64,000 nucleotides of DNA from Hellea balneolensis DSM 19091. GTDB taxonomy: Bacteria > Pseudomonadota > Alphaproteobacteria > Caulobacterales > Maricaulaceae. Location: NCBI RefSeq assembly GCF_000428525.1, contig NZ_AUAC01000002.1, forward strand, positions 124,001 through 188,000, given 5' to 3'. Position numbers and translations under genes: made by a program. Below, piece by piece: positions 46,402 to 56,349 of the stretch. How positions within the stretch are numbered: position 1 is the first letter of the stretch; each line of letters begins with the position of its first letter. The notes beneath the pieces are model-generated. The model saw nothing but the letters and a program-made list of their open reading frames with translations. It ran no database searches and was not told the origin of the DNA.

Positions 46402-48467
46402 AACGCCCCTTGCGTTAAATCTTGATAGATCAAATTTTGGCTCTGATTACCGTTTCTTCTCGCACGGTACACTTGCATGTTTTCCATGACGCGCTGCACG
46501 TAATTACGTGTTTCTGAGAACGGTATCGACTCGACCCAATCTATCGGATCAATATCTCCGGTACGGGGGTCGCCATAAGTTTTTATCCAGGTTTTAGAAC
46601 GGTGGGGTCCGGCATTATAGGCTGCTGCTGCTAATATGTAGGACCCGTCAAACATATCGAGTAAATCGTGGATATGGAGGGCTCCTAATTTTGCACTGTA
46701 ATCACGGTCAGCCGTGAGTTTTGATACTGAATAGGGTATACGGTGCTTTCTAGCCGTGTATTTTGCCGTACTGTTTATCATCTGCATCATGCCGTAAGCT
46801 TTGGCACTACTGACCACGTTGAACTCGAATTCGCTCTCCTGCCGGGCAATTGCATAAACGAAAGGTATATCAAATTTACTGGGTAAGGACTCAATCTCCT
46901 CAATGATTGGATAGCCCGAATCCGTTAGCATAGATTGGAAGCGCGAGGCTTGCTTTGCCGCACGAAGGGAGGGGCGCATATATCCGTAATTTTTGGAGAG
47001 TTGTGAGAGCAAAGACAGCTCACGCTTTGCATTGAGAACATCGTCTAAATGAAACGCGAATTGCGTAAAAAACCGCTCTTCGCCTACTTCGCCTAATAGA
47101 TGCATCGCGCGAATGCGAGGGTCGGCTTCGAACGCTAATTTAATATCTGACGTGTCGGCTTCCATAGGCAAATTCACAGTTGCAAGACGGCCGCCAATCT
47201 TTTCCGCGGCGAGTTGTCCGTAATAGGTGTTCGTATAAGCCGAGGCTTCAGCATAATAAACTCGTGCATTTGGATCACTCAAAGCCTCAGCAGCGCGGGC
47301 TTGCCAATATGCGGCGCGGGACAATGACACGGATAAAGAGACACCATTTTTTAGCGTTTCAAAATGTTGTGCGGCTTTCCGCGGCTCCCCCAACTTCGTT
47401 AGGGCCAACCACCCGGCCGTGAATTCCGCTTCTGCAAAACCTGCACCTCTAGTCATCCCATGATTTGTCGAAAGTTGATAGGCTTCCTGATATTTCTTCT
47501 TTTCAATAGCCCAGCGGAGCATGATCCGCTTTTCCTTCCATATAACCTCGCGGCCCTTTGGATTTAGCGGGGGATTCACAATCTGCAAGTAAACAGGAAG
47601 GGCATAATCTTTCGTTTTTTTCCTGCGGCGCCATTTCGCGCGTTCATAAAGAAGCCCGGCTTCATCTCTATATTCTTGAGGAACAGACCTTATTGCTGCA
47701 TCCATACCCGAACGATTAGAGGCAGTCCGAATGCGGGCATTCATGAGTGCGCGTTGTTTTTTGCCCATGTGTGGGAGCAGAGCCTCGGCCTTGGCGTGGT
47801 GACGGCGTCCCTGCCAGATAAGATGATCAGCTCTAACGGCATGATCTTCTTTACTGAGTTTGCCGCGAAATTGTTTAAAAACAGTCTGTTGTCGTTTACG
47901 CGTGAGTTTTGACTCCCGCCATGCTGACTTGAGCCAGAGATCAGCAGTTTCTCTATTTCCTGTTCGATAATAAGCACGCGCTAGTGCGACACGGCCTTCA
48001 CCTGCAACGGGTTCAGTTTTCTGAAACCACTCAATTGTCTTTCGAGCCGAAATGGGGTCGTCAAAAAGTATAGCCTCCGCTTTGGCTTGAATTGCCGTCA
48101 TGCGCGGCCAATCATTTAAATCTTGAACAACATAGCTAATATCTTTGAATGAAACATTCGGGTTTCTGGCCGCTCTGACCCAACGCAACGTATCCTTGGC
48201 AACATTGTCATCAAGTTTCTTTATTTGCTGATCCAAATCGCTCCAGTGTCTTTTTTTTGCGGCCCTCAATCCTCTGCGGAACCGCTCAGCGTCTTTATCC
48301 GTTAGAAATTGTGACGCATTTGGCGGCTCAGGTTTAACGCGGGGCGTAGGCACCAAGGCCTCCGCCGCCGTTTGATAAGCTCCGAGACAGAGCATAAGGA
48401 TCACAGCGGCGAACGCTCTTAATCTGGCTGATATATTTTCAGCTGAGTTGAATCGGTTTAATTGCAT
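46398..48467 (-). CDS. Soluble lytic murein transglycosylase (Slt-like)
   Basis: A 689-residue periplasmic enzyme with a signal peptide (hydrophobic about 16-35, then TAAEA). A long alpha-superhelical region (about 60-500) precedes a C-terminal SLT domain with catalytic Glu in ARQESEFEFNV, followed by AYGMMQMINSTAKYTARK and AAAAYNAGPHRSKTWIKTYG. It cleaves glycan strands to 1,6-anhydromuropeptides. The length is about that of Slt70. The 3' end overlaps the convergent dehydratase gene by 4 bases. Confidence 0.92.
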   Translation of the reverse strand: MQLNRFNSAENISARLRAFAAVILMLCLGAYQTAAEALVPTPRVKPEPPNASQFLTDKDAERFRRGLRAAKKRHWSDLDQQIKKLDDNVAKDTLRWVRAARNPNVSFKDISYVVQDLNDWPRMTAIQAKAEAILFDDPISARKTIEWFQKTEPVAGEGRVALARAYYRTGNRETADLWLKSAWRESKLTRKRQQTVFKQFRGKLSKEDHAVRADHLIWQGRRHHAKAEALLPHMGKKQRALMNARIRTASNRSGMDAAIRSVPQEYRDEAGLLYERAKWRRRKKTKDYALPVYLQIVNPPLNPKGREVIWKEKRIMLRWAIEKKKYQEAYQLSTNHGMTRGAGFAEAEFTAGWLALTKLGEPRKAAQHFETLKNGVSLSVSLSRAAYWQARAAEALSDPNARVYYAEASAYTNTYYGQLAAEKIGGRLATVNLPMEADTSDIKLAFEADPRIRAMHLLGEVGEERFFTQFAFHLDDVLNAKRELSLLSQLSKNYGYMRPSLRAAKQASRFQSMLTDSGYPIIEEIESLPSKFDIPFVYAIARQESEFEFNVVSSAKAYGMMQMINSTAKYTARKHRIPYSVSKLTADRDYSAKLGALHIHDLLDMFDGSYILAAAAYNAGPHRSKTWIKTYGDPRTGDIDPIDWVESIPFSETRNYVQRVMENMQVYRARRNGNQSQNLIYQDLTQGAF

Positions 48468-48586
48468 AACTTTACACTAATCCGTGTCTTGCGCAGAGCA
48501 AGGAAAACACGCAAATAGAGCGCTAAAATAACACATAAGTAATACAAGACTCGCATGCCTTGCGATTTAGACTATGGAAGCGCATT

Positions 48587-49462
48587 ATGATTAAAGGTTC
48601 TATTACAGCTCTGCTGACTCCATTTAAAAATGGCATAGTGGATGAAACCGCTTTTCAAGATTTTATTGAGTGGCAAATTGAAAGTGGAACACATGGCTTA
48701 GTGCCCTGTGGTACGACGGGTGAGACAGCCACGCTTACAGATGCTGAGCACCGCCGCGTGATTGAACTTTGTGTCGAGGCTGCAAGCGGGCGCGTTCCTG
48801 TCATTGCAGGTGCAGGCTCAAATGAAACGCGCATGTCCATAGCTTATGCCCAAAAGGCCAAAGATGTCGGCGCGGATGCCGCGCTCGTCGTAACGCCCTA
48901 TTATAATAAGCCGAGCCAAGAAGGTATTTATCAGCACTTTAAAGCCATAGCCCAAGCCGTTGATATTCCGATTATTGTTTATAACATTCCAGGGCGTTCT
49001 GTCGTTGATATTAATAATGACACAATGGGACGCCTCGCAAAACTACCGACTGTGGTCGGCTGTAAAGATGCGACAGGAGACATTACGCGAGTTGCAGGTC
49101 TTATTGAGCGTTGCGGGGAAGGCTTTATTCAGCTCTCAGGTGATGATCCCTCGTCTTTGGGTCATGCCGCGCATGGAGGCAGGGGATGTATATCCGTAGG
49201 TTCTAACGTTGCACCGGCAATCTATGCAGAGTTTCATAATTTGATGATGGCAAAAGATTTCGTTGGCGCACAGGCAATTAATCAAAAACTGCACCGCCTT
49301 CACCAAGATTTGTTTATCGATCCAAGTCCGGCTCCTGCTAAATATGCTCTAAGCCTATTAGGTAAAATGGATACGCAAGTCAGGCTCCCCATCACGCTTT
49401 GCCGCGACGAGACAAAGGGTGCCGTTAAAGGCGCTATGATACAGGCAGGTGTAAAACTGTAA
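48587..49462 (+). CDS. dapA: 4-hydroxy-tetrahydrodipicolinate synthase
   Basis: A 291-residue TIM-barrel enzyme of lysine and diaminopimelate synthesis. [10 protein letters not shown] at the start, [10 protein letters not shown] with the catalytic Thr pair, [12 protein letters not shown] with Tyr, and GCKDATGDI with the Schiff-base Lys. ATG at 48587 gives the usual length (E. coli 292). Followed by smpB after 2 bases. Confidence 0.96.
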   Translation: MIKGSITALLTPFKNGIVDETAFQDFIEWQIESGTHGLVPCGTTGETATLTDAEHRRVIELCVEAASGRVPVIAGAGSNETRMSIAYAQKAKDVGADAALVVTPYYNKPSQEGIYQHFKAIAQAVDIPIIVYNIPGRSVVDINNDTMGRLAKLPTVVGCKDATGDITRVAGLIERCGEGFIQLSGDDPSSLGHAAHGGRGCISVGSNVAPAIYAEFHNLMMAKDFVGAQAINQKLHRLHQDLFIDPSPAPAKYALSLLGKMDTQVRLPITLCRDETKGAVKGAMIQAGVKL

Positions 49463-49464
49463 TT

Positions 49465-49941
49465 ATGGCCGCAAAAAAAGCAGATCCTAACAATAAGACA
49501 ATTGCAGAAAACCGGCGCGCTCGATTTGACTACAAGATCGAAGACACGTTTGAGGCCGGAATAGTCTTGGTCGGTACAGAAGTGAAAGCTCTTCGCCAAG
49601 GACAAGCCAATATCGCTGAAAGCTATGCCGCCATTGAGAATCAGGAACTAATGTTGATCAATGCCAATATTCCGATTTACGCACCCGCCAGCCAGTTCAA
49701 CCACTTGCCGACGCGACCTCGCAAACTCCTGCTCAAGCGCAAGCAAATCACCAAATTATGGAATGAAACGCAGCGCAAGGGCCGTACGATTGTGCCTTTG
49801 AAAATGTATTTCAACGATAAGGGCATGGCAAAACTGCTGATCGGCGTAGCGACAGGAAAAGACCAAAAAGATAAGCGCGACACCAAAAAAGACAGAGATT
49901 GGAAACGTGACAAGGCAAGACTAATGCGAGAGCGGGGCTAG
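49465..49941 (+). CDS. smpB: SsrA-binding protein SmpB
   Basis: A 158-residue OB-fold RNA-binding protein of trans-translation. [40 protein letters not shown] and the basic C-terminal tail ([19 protein letters not shown]) that enters the mRNA channel are typical. No tmRNA gene is recognised in the window. Confidence 0.96.
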   Translation: MAAKKADPNNKTIAENRRARFDYKIEDTFEAGIVLVGTEVKALRQGQANIAESYAAIENQELMLINANIPIYAPASQFNHLPTRPRKLLLKRKQITKLWNETQRKGRTIVPLKMYFNDKGMAKLLIGVATGKDQKDKRDTKKDRDWKRDKARLMRERG

Positions 49942-50041
49942 AATCATGCCCGTTCACCACTGCGAAGGCAGGGGTAAGGACACAATTTAAGAAAATTCAT
50001 AACTTTAGCTCTAATACCTACTTTCATAAGGATAAGCGGAA

Positions 50042-50680
50042 TTATGAATCAATATATTTTCTCACATCCGCAAAGACCTTATAAAACATTTCTTCCGTCA
50101 GGCGTTTGGTATTTGTATTGTAACGCGAGCAGTGATAACTTGAATAAAGCCTCTTAGAATCTTGTAATTCATGTATTTTATGATGTCCAAATGGATAAGC
50201 GCTGAGCTTCAAGCCCATTGCGCGCACTGTATTATCATGGCTTATTTTACCAAGACAAAGTATTGCTTTCACTGTGTTTAAGCTCTCAATTTGATCAGTC
50301 AAAAAAGGTCTACAAGCCGCACATTCCGCGCCAACGGGCTTGTTTTGTGGCGGTACACAGCGAACGGCATTTGTAATCAACGCTCCATCCAAGGTGAGCC
50401 CGTCATCAGCCGTCCCGCCATAAGTCCCATTTGTGAACCCATACTCTTCTAATGCTGCATAAAGCAGATCGCCGGCCCAATCACCTGTAAATGGACGCCC
50501 TGTTTGATTGGCCCCGTGCATTCCGGGCGCCAGCCCCACGATCAAAAGCTTCGCCTTTGGGTCACCAAAACTTGGTACAGGTGCGTTATGATAGCTTGGC
50601 AGCTCTTTGCGCTTTTCAAGCAAGAAGTTACGCAAACGAGGACAACGATCACAATCGCGGTGAGGTTCCTGAAACGACAT
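50042..50680 (-). CDS. Uracil-DNA glycosylase, family 5-like (UdgB-type)
   Basis: A 212-residue UDG. Motif A is VGLAPGMHGANQTGRPFTGD (about 48-67), with no catalytic Asp/Asn at the usual place, as in family 5. NAVRCVPPQNKP and YHCSRYNTNTKRLT correspond to the UDGb-type segments (the His is present). Cysteines 10, 13, 108 and 120/123 can ligate a 4Fe-4S cluster. Removes uracil, and in this subgroup often hypoxanthine or xanthine. The ATG overlaps the NYN gene stop, so the two are coupled. Confidence 0.87.
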   Translation of the reverse strand: MSFQEPHRDCDRCPRLRNFLLEKRKELPSYHNAPVPSFGDPKAKLLIVGLAPGMHGANQTGRPFTGDWAGDLLYAALEEYGFTNGTYGGTADDGLTLDGALITNAVRCVPPQNKPVGAECAACRPFLTDQIESLNTVKAILCLGKISHDNTVRAMGLKLSAYPFGHHKIHELQDSKRLYSSYHCSRYNTNTKRLTEEMFYKVFADVRKYIDS

Positions 50681-51231
50681 TAATCTTCATCCTCATAATC
50701 TCTTTTGGGGCGTCCAAATAACTTATCCATATCCGCAATTTCTATAAAAGCATCTGCTTGACGGCGTAGCTCATCAGCCAGCATGGCAGGTTTTGATTTC
50801 ATCGTTGAAACCACTGTCACCCTGACACCCTGTCTTTGCAGCGCTTCTACCGCGACACGAAAATCTCCATCACCCGAAAACAGGATCAGATGGTCAATAT
50901 GCGGTGCAAGGCCGAGCATATCGACAATGATTTCAGCATCCATGTCCCCTTTGACACGGCGGCGACCATCACGATCAATCATAGATTTCGCGGGTTTGGT
51001 CGCGGCATGCCAACCATTATATTCAAGCCAATCAATTAGTGGCCGAATGGGGGAGTAATCATCATTTTCGATCAGAGCCGTATAATAATTAGCGCAAATA
51101 AGGCGGCCTTTACCCCTAAACAATTCCAATAATTTGCCATAATCAATGTCAAAATCGAGTGTTTTGGCTGTAGAATAGAGGTTTGCTCCATCTATAAATA
51201 AAGCTATGCGTTCGTCAGGGTAAAAAGCCAT
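50680..51231 (-). CDS. NYN domain protein (LabA/DUF88-like putative ribonuclease)
   Basis: A 183-residue PIN-like protein. LFIDGANLY (Asp14), GDMDAEIIVDMLG and LFSGDGDF provide the acidic metal-binding cluster of NYN nucleases. The tail is highly charged (RPKRDYEDED). Relatives are RNases or regulatory proteins such as LabA; the target is unknown. It is coupled to the downstream UDG gene (TAATG) and divergent from folK with a 25-base gap. Confidence 0.85.
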   Translation of the reverse strand: MAFYPDERIALFIDGANLYSTAKTLDFDIDYGKLLELFRGKGRLICANYYTALIENDDYSPIRPLIDWLEYNGWHAATKPAKSMIDRDGRRRVKGDMDAEIIVDMLGLAPHIDHLILFSGDGDFRVAVEALQRQGVRVTVVSTMKSKPAMLADELRRQADAFIEIADMDKLFGRPKRDYEDED

Positions 51232-51256
51232 TAAGCACCAATATAAAAGACTGAAA

Positions 51257-51763
51257 ATGAAGCCTATCTATATTGCGTTCGGAGCCAATCTGTCCAATCC
51301 CAAATTAACCTTTAAGGCAGCTATAAAAGCACTTGAGACACATAAGGTCAGTATCGTAAAAATATCTGGACTGTGGCAAAGCCCAGCTTGGCCTCCGGGC
51401 AGCAAGCAACCCGACTATATTAATGCCTGCGCTGAGGTCAGTTTCGAGGGAGAGGCGGGAGTACTGCTCAACATCCTTCATCAGGTCGAGGCCGATTTAG
51501 GACGCGTCAGGGCGGTCAAAAATGAGGCTCGCCCTCTAGATCTAGACTTGCTGGACTTTAGAGGCGAAATCCTTGGAGAGAAGGGTGGTATAGTAATTCC
51601 TCACCCCAGGATGCTTATACGTGGTTTTGTTCTTTTTCCTTTGGAAGAGATTGCGAAAGATTGGTGTGATCCTGTTAATGGCGTCAGCATAACACACTGG
51701 ATTTCAAGATTACCGCTTGAGGACGTAGAAGTGATGTCGTGGTTAGGTCATTTTGATTCGTAA
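51257..51763 (+). CDS. folK: HPPK, 2-amino-4-hydroxy-6-hydroxymethyldihydropteridine diphosphokinase
   Basis: A 168-residue folate-pathway enzyme. IAFGANLSNPKLTF, SGLWQSPAWPPGSKQPDYIN, and the signature RPLDLDLLDFRGEI with the two metal-binding Asp, then PHPRMLIRGFVLFPL. It is a stand-alone domain, not fused to FolP. Confidence 0.93.
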   Translation: MKPIYIAFGANLSNPKLTFKAAIKALETHKVSIVKISGLWQSPAWPPGSKQPDYINACAEVSFEGEAGVLLNILHQVEADLGRVRAVKNEARPLDLDLLDFRGEILGEKGGIVIPHPRMLIRGFVLFPLEEIAKDWCDPVNGVSITHWISRLPLEDVEVMSWLGHFDS

Positions 51764-51770
51764 ACCCTGC

Positions 51771-51799
51771 TTGCATCCTGTTCATAACCTGCCTATATA
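51771..51799 (+). promoter_or_regulatory. Sigma-70-type promoter for rpoZ
   Basis: TTGCAT (51771-51776) and TATATA (51794-51799) with an exact 17-base spacer, just after folK and 65 bases before the rpoZ start. This is the best-matched promoter in the window. Confidence 0.6.
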
Positions 51800-51863
51800 G
51801 CGGCTCGATTCAAGCCGCCTTATTTACGTGAATAGCGCGGCAATTTTATATTTGGAGTGCCCT

Positions 51864-52238
51864 ATGGCCCGCGTTACTGTTGAAGATTGCGTTGAAAAAG
51901 TCCCAAATCGTTTTGATTTAGTTCTGCTCGCATCTCACCGTTCCCGTAACATCTCTGCTGGTTCAGAGCTAACTGTTGACCGTGACAATGATAAAACACC
52001 AGTCGTCTCATTGCGAGAACTAGCTGAAGAGACCCTTGACTTGGGTGACCTTCGGGAAAGCCTGGTGTCGAATTTACAGCGCGTTATTACAGACGACGAC
52101 ATGCCTGAACCCGAAGAAGAGACACCAGTATTGGCTCTTGAGCACGGTGAAGCCAAGCCTCAGGCTGAGATGGATGAAAATGAATTGCTCCGGGCTCTGC
52201 AAAGTGACCGTGACAATGACAATTCAAGTCGTTTCTAA
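51864..52238 (+). CDS. rpoZ: RNA polymerase omega subunit
   Basis: A 124-residue subunit that helps RNA polymerase assembly and, with beta', can bind ppGpp in proteobacteria. It starts [20 protein letters not shown], with [11 protein letters not shown] as the second conserved segment, and has a longer acidic tail than E. coli omega. GGAG lies 7 bases before the ATG at 51864; the upstream frame from 51828 is leader. Next to rsh, the ppGpp enzyme, as is usual. Confidence 0.95.
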   Translation: MARVTVEDCVEKVPNRFDLVLLASHRSRNISAGSELTVDRDNDKTPVVSLRELAEETLDLGDLRESLVSNLQRVITDDDMPEPEEETPVLALEHGEAKPQAEMDENELLRALQSDRDNDNSSRF

Positions 52239-52261
52239 ACGATTCACCGCATAATAGTTCT

Positions 52262-52289
52262 AAAGGCCGCCTTTATCGCGGCCTTTTTT
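52262..52289 (+). terminator. Rho-independent terminator after rpoZ
   Basis: AAAGGCCGC (52262-52270) pairs with GCGGCCTTT (52278-52286) around the loop CTTTATC, and the descending arm merges into a run of six T. It lies 23 bases past the rpoZ stop and separates rpoZ from rsh, which then needs its own promoter or read-through. Confidence 0.9.
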
Positions 52290-52360
52290 GTGCCGGCTTT
52301 CGCAACTATGACCAGATTTTAGGGGTGGTTGCAGCGGCCTATTCTGCTTATATCTAAGAC

Positions 52361-54592
52361 GTGAATAAACACGCTGACATAAAAGTACCTTTACCGAAGC
52401 AGGGGCAAACATACCTTCGCCAATATGAATTGGTGGATATGGTCCGGGCTTATGATCCGTCCGTAGATGAAGCTCTGCTCAATAAAGCTTATATTTTTTC
52501 TATTAAAGCCCATGGTGAACAAATGCGCCATTCCGGCGATCCTTATTATGCTCACCCCATTGAAGTTGCCGGGATTTTGGCAGGATTACATCTTGATGTC
52601 GCAAGTATCTGCACGGCGCTCTTACATGATGTTTTAGAAGATACTGACGTGACCTATGATGAACTCGCAGATGAATTTACGCCAGAGATCGCGGAACTTG
52701 TCCGCGGCGTTACCAAGTTAGGCGCTGTGGAACTTTCGGCAAATGCCTCTAAAGAACGGGCTCAGGCTGAGAATTTCCAAAAATTTGTTCTAGCTATGAG
52801 CCGAGATGTCAGAGTGCTGCTCGTAAAAATGTGCGACAGGCTACATAATATGAGAACGCTGCAGTTTCATCCAAAGGCCGCTTCAAGAGAGCGTATTGCA
52901 AGAGAAACTCTAGAAATTTACGCGCCTCTCGCGCGGCGCGTTGGTGTTGACCGCATTTGCTCAGAGTTAGAAGATTTGTCGTTCAAGCACTTAAACCCGT
53001 CTGCATATGAGAGCATTACAAAGAGACTCGATACTTGGCGATCCGATCAAAAAGTTGCTATTTCAGAGATGTCGATAGCGCTCAGAGATCTGATGCAAGA
53101 AAAAGGGGTGACTGCGCGCATATATGGCCGGGAAAAACGCGCCTATGCCATATGGCGAAAATTACAGCGCCAAGGAATCAGTTTCGACGATGTCGCTGAC
53201 ATATTTGCATTCCGAATTATTTTAGATACGCCGCAAGAGTGCTATAATGTCTTAGGGTTGTTGCATCAAAAATATCGCTGCGTACCCGCTAGGTTTCGAG
53301 ACTTTATCTCAGTACCAAAGCCTAATGGTTATCAGTCGCTTCAAACAACGATTCTTTCTCCGGATAATCGCCGCGTAGAGTTGCAAATCCGAACGGAACG
53401 CATGGAAGATGTTGCGGAACGCGGTGTCGCAGCACATTGGGCCTATAAAGATAATAGCTATGCCTATGATCCTGATAGCGCCAAAGCGAGCGGCGGTGAT
53501 CCGCTTCGCCGTATTCGTCCGCTTGTCGAAATGATGGAACAAAGTGGCGATGCTGACGAGTTTCTAGAACATGCTAAACTTGAGATGTTCACGGACCAAG
53601 TCTTCACTTTTACACCAAAAGGGGATTTAATCGCCTTACCGCGCGGGGCTACACCACTGGATTTTGCCTATGCTGTTCACACAAAAGTAGGTGACACGTG
53701 CATTGGAGCTGTGATTAACGGCCGTGAAATTCCTCTCAGGACACAGCTAAAGAACGGCGATGTCGTCAAGATTATTCGCGGCGGTCAGGCCGAGGCACAG
53801 CCCGATTGGGAAAATATGGTGGCAACGGGTAAAGCGCGATCTGCATTACGCCGATTAACCCGCACAGGCGAGGCGGAAGAATTTAAACGTATTGGCCAAA
53901 TGCTGGCCGACCATGCATTTGCCCGTGAAGATAAGGATTTTAGCGAAAGTGCTCTTATTGATGCCCTAAAGCGCCTAAATTTTGATACTGTAGAACCACT
54001 TTACGAAGCTCTTGGCCGAGGTAATCTTTCCATCCAAAGCTTTATGAATGCTGTATTTCCGGGCCGGGAGAGTACAAAAACATTAGACGATTTTGTTAAT
54101 CGCGATCTTATTGATGACTCTACGGCAAAACTTTATGTGAAAGGTGATGGCCTTAGAGCCGGTGTTTCCATGCATCTCTCAAGCTGTTGCTCTCCAATAC
54201 CAGGCGACCGTATTGTGGGTTATCAATCCCAAGGCCGCGGCGTGGATATACATGCCATTGATTGTGAGGTTTTAGAAGGTCTAGAGGGTCAACAAGACAG
54301 ATGGCTTGATTTAGGTTGGCGCCGTGCTGCCGCGCAAACAGCTTCAACAGGACGTATCACGACGACCGTAGAACATGTTCCGGGTGCACTCGCAGATGTT
54401 ACAAAAATTGTTGGCGAGGCGGGCGGCAATCTAACCAATATTAAAACGCTCAAACGCAGCCCGTCCTTTTTTGATATGATTATGGATATCGAAGTCTCTG
54501 ACAATCGACACCTTATACAAATTGTTGCAGCTTTGCGCGCTAGCGCCTATGTCGTGGCCGCTAAACGCACACGGGCTGAGTCAGCCAAATAA
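52361..54592 (+). CDS. rsh: Bifunctional (p)ppGpp synthetase/hydrolase, Rsh (RelA/SpoT)
   Basis: A 743-residue stringent-response enzyme. The HD hydrolase domain (about 45-200) has His65 in YYAHPIEV, His89-Asp90 in LLHDVLEDTD and DRLHNMRTL, so hydrolysis should work. The synthetase domain (about 235-365) has YGREKRAYAIWRKLQRQG, DVADIFAFRI and ELQIRTERMEDVAERG. The TGS domain is at about 410-470 and the ACT domain at the C-terminus. The usually invariant YQSLHT reads YQSLQT (Gln328). The start is GTG at 52361. Alphaproteobacteria normally carry this single long RSH. Confidence 0.94.
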   Translation: MNKHADIKVPLPKQGQTYLRQYELVDMVRAYDPSVDEALLNKAYIFSIKAHGEQMRHSGDPYYAHPIEVAGILAGLHLDVASICTALLHDVLEDTDVTYDELADEFTPEIAELVRGVTKLGAVELSANASKERAQAENFQKFVLAMSRDVRVLLVKMCDRLHNMRTLQFHPKAASRERIARETLEIYAPLARRVGVDRICSELEDLSFKHLNPSAYESITKRLDTWRSDQKVAISEMSIALRDLMQEKGVTARIYGREKRAYAIWRKLQRQGISFDDVADIFAFRIILDTPQECYNVLGLLHQKYRCVPARFRDFISVPKPNGYQSLQTTILSPDNRRVELQIRTERMEDVAERGVAAHWAYKDNSYAYDPDSAKASGGDPLRRIRPLVEMMEQSGDADEFLEHAKLEMFTDQVFTFTPKGDLIALPRGATPLDFAYAVHTKVGDTCIGAVINGREIPLRTQLKNGDVVKIIRGGQAEAQPDWENMVATGKARSALRRLTRTGEAEEFKRIGQMLADHAFAREDKDFSESALIDALKRLNFDTVEPLYEALGRGNLSIQSFMNAVFPGRESTKTLDDFVNRDLIDDSTAKLYVKGDGLRAGVSMHLSSCCSPIPGDRIVGYQSQGRGVDIHAIDCEVLEGLEGQQDRWLDLGWRRAAAQTASTGRITTTVEHVPGALADVTKIVGEAGGNLTNIKTLKRSPSFFDMIMDIEVSDNRHLIQIVAALRASAYVVAAKRTRAESAK

Positions 54593-54606
54593 TATAGGAC
54601 TTTGGA

Positions 54607-55191
54607 ATGAATACTGATCACGTGTTGGATGTCTTCCGCGAAGCGGGAGCTTTATTAGAAGGACACTTTATACTCTCCTCTGGACGGCGGAGTTCTGTAT
54701 TTCTACAGAAGGCCCTTATTTTTAAGAACCCCGTTTTGACATCAAAACTTTGCAAAGCCTTGGCAGAGAAAGTTAAAACAACATTAGATATTCAGCCGGA
54801 TATCATTGTCGCCCCTGCAATGGGCGGCGTTATTCCCGGATATGAAACAGCGCGCCATATGGGTTTAGAATCGCTTTTTGTGGAACGCGAGGACGGGGAG
54901 TTCTGCCTTCGCCGCGGATTTTCCTTAGAACCCGGACAGAAAGTGCTGATGGTCGAAGATATCGTGACTACAGGTCTGTCATCCAGAGAATGCATCGCGG
55001 CGATGAATAAAACAGGCGCTACAGTCATTGCGGGAGCCTGTATTTTTGACAGATCTAACGGGTCGGCAGATATTGGTGTTCCTTTGGTCAGCCTCGCATC
55101 GCGTAAATTTCCGGATTATGATCCTCACGATTTACCAGCCGAGCTACAGAATATTCCCGCTATCAAACCGGGTAGCCGAGGGCTTAAGTGA
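54607..55191 (+). CDS. pyrE: Orotate phosphoribosyltransferase
   Basis: A 194-residue pyrimidine-synthesis enzyme. [20 protein letters not shown] near the start, and the PRPP motif [16 protein letters not shown] (about 117-132). [15 protein letters not shown] is the flexible catalytic loop. Its stop overlaps the pdxJ start (TGATG). Confidence 0.94.
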   Translation: MNTDHVLDVFREAGALLEGHFILSSGRRSSVFLQKALIFKNPVLTSKLCKALAEKVKTTLDIQPDIIVAPAMGGVIPGYETARHMGLESLFVEREDGEFCLRRGFSLEPGQKVLMVEDIVTTGLSSRECIAAMNKTGATVIAGACIFDRSNGSADIGVPLVSLASRKFPDYDPHDLPAELQNIPAIKPGSRGLK

Positions 55192-55949
55192 TGCAAAAGC
55201 CGCTACCCCGGCTAGGGGTAAATATCGATCATATCGCCACCGTGCGCAATGCAAGGGGAGGTGAGCATCCCGACCCCGTGGCAGGGGCTTGGGCCGCAAT
55301 ACAGGCCGGAGCCGACGGTATTACAGCTCATCTACGGGAAGATCGACGGCACATGCGCGATGATGATATGGAAAGGCTTCAGAAGCTTTGCGAGAGCGAA
55401 AACATACCGCTCAATATGGAAATGGCCGCCACTGAAGAAATGCTTGATATTGCGCTTAAACTGAAACCAAAGGCCGTATGTATAGTTCCCGAACGCCGTG
55501 AGGAGCGCACAACTGAAGGCGGCCTTGACGTCGCCGGCCAACATAACCGTCTTGTTCCGATCATAGCGGCGTTAAATGAAAATGGTTCACGAGTTTCACT
55601 TTTTATAGAAGCTGCGGCGCATCAAATTGAGGTTGCGGCAAAAACTGATGCCAAAGTTGTTGAATTTCATACGGGTGCTTACGCTCATGCCTTAGAGGAT
55701 GGCGATCAAGACAAGGCGGATAAAATTTTAAAAGCTCTTCAAGAGGGGGCCCATCAGGCCGATAAACTCGGGCTTGAGGTTCATTTCGGACATGGGCTTA
55801 CTTTTGATAATGTCGGCCCAATTGCGGCTATCCCTGAAGGGATGGAGCTTAACATTGGACATTTCATAATCGGTGAAGCAATTTTTATGGGGCTCGAGCC
55901 TGCAATAAAAGAGATGCATCGACTCGCAACACAGGCTAGATACGGCTAA
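55191..55949 (+). CDS. pdxJ: Pyridoxine 5'-phosphate synthase
   Basis: A 252-residue TIM-barrel enzyme making PNP from DXP and 1-amino-acetone 3-phosphate. LGVNIDHIATVRNARGGEHP at the N-terminus, ITAHLREDRRHM with catalytic His/Arg, and NIGHFIIGEAIFMGL at the phosphate site. ATG at 55191 preferred to GTG at 55188; both overlap the pyrE stop. The stop overlaps acpS (TAATG). Confidence 0.95.
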   Translation: MQKPLPRLGVNIDHIATVRNARGGEHPDPVAGAWAAIQAGADGITAHLREDRRHMRDDDMERLQKLCESENIPLNMEMAATEEMLDIALKLKPKAVCIVPERREERTTEGGLDVAGQHNRLVPIIAALNENGSRVSLFIEAAAHQIEVAAKTDAKVVEFHTGAYAHALEDGDQDKADKILKALQEGAHQADKLGLEVHFGHGLTFDNVGPIAAIPEGMELNIGHFIIGEAIFMGLEPAIKEMHRLATQARYG

Positions 55950-56347
55950 TGATATTAGGCATCGGAACAGATATTTGCGACATAAGCCGCATAGAAAAAT
56001 CCATTGATAAATTTGGACAGCGTTTCATTGACAAGACTTTCACGCAAAATGAACAGGATTATTGCGAAAGCAAATCCGGCAAAGCATCATATTACGCCAA
56101 GCGATTTGCAGCCAAAGAAGCTGTAGCAAAAGCCTTGGCGACATCATCTTCAGGGGCTCTGTCTTGGCTTGATGTGGAAGTTAAAAATGATCCTTCAGGG
56201 CGGCCGCAGGCCCTATTATATCGCGGAGCACAAGATCGCCTCGAAGCAAAAACTCCAAATGGTTATAAGGCTTACGTGCATCTTAGCTTATCCGATGATC
56301 ATCCCTATGCTGTTGCCTATGCAATGATTGAAGCACGGTCAGATTAG
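55949..56347 (+). CDS. acpS: Holo-[acyl-carrier-protein] synthase
   Basis: A 132-residue phosphopantetheinyl transferase. ILGIGTDICDISRIEKSI contains the metal-binding Asp8, and YAKRFAAKEAVAKAL the catalytic Glu/Lys. Short AcpS type that activates ACP of fatty-acid synthesis. Confidence 0.95.
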   Translation: MILGIGTDICDISRIEKSIDKFGQRFIDKTFTQNEQDYCESKSGKASYYAKRFAAKEAVAKALATSSSGALSWLDVEVKNDPSGRPQALLYRGAQDRLEAKTPNGYKAYVHLSLSDDHPYAVAYAMIEARSD

Positions 56348-56349
56348 TC

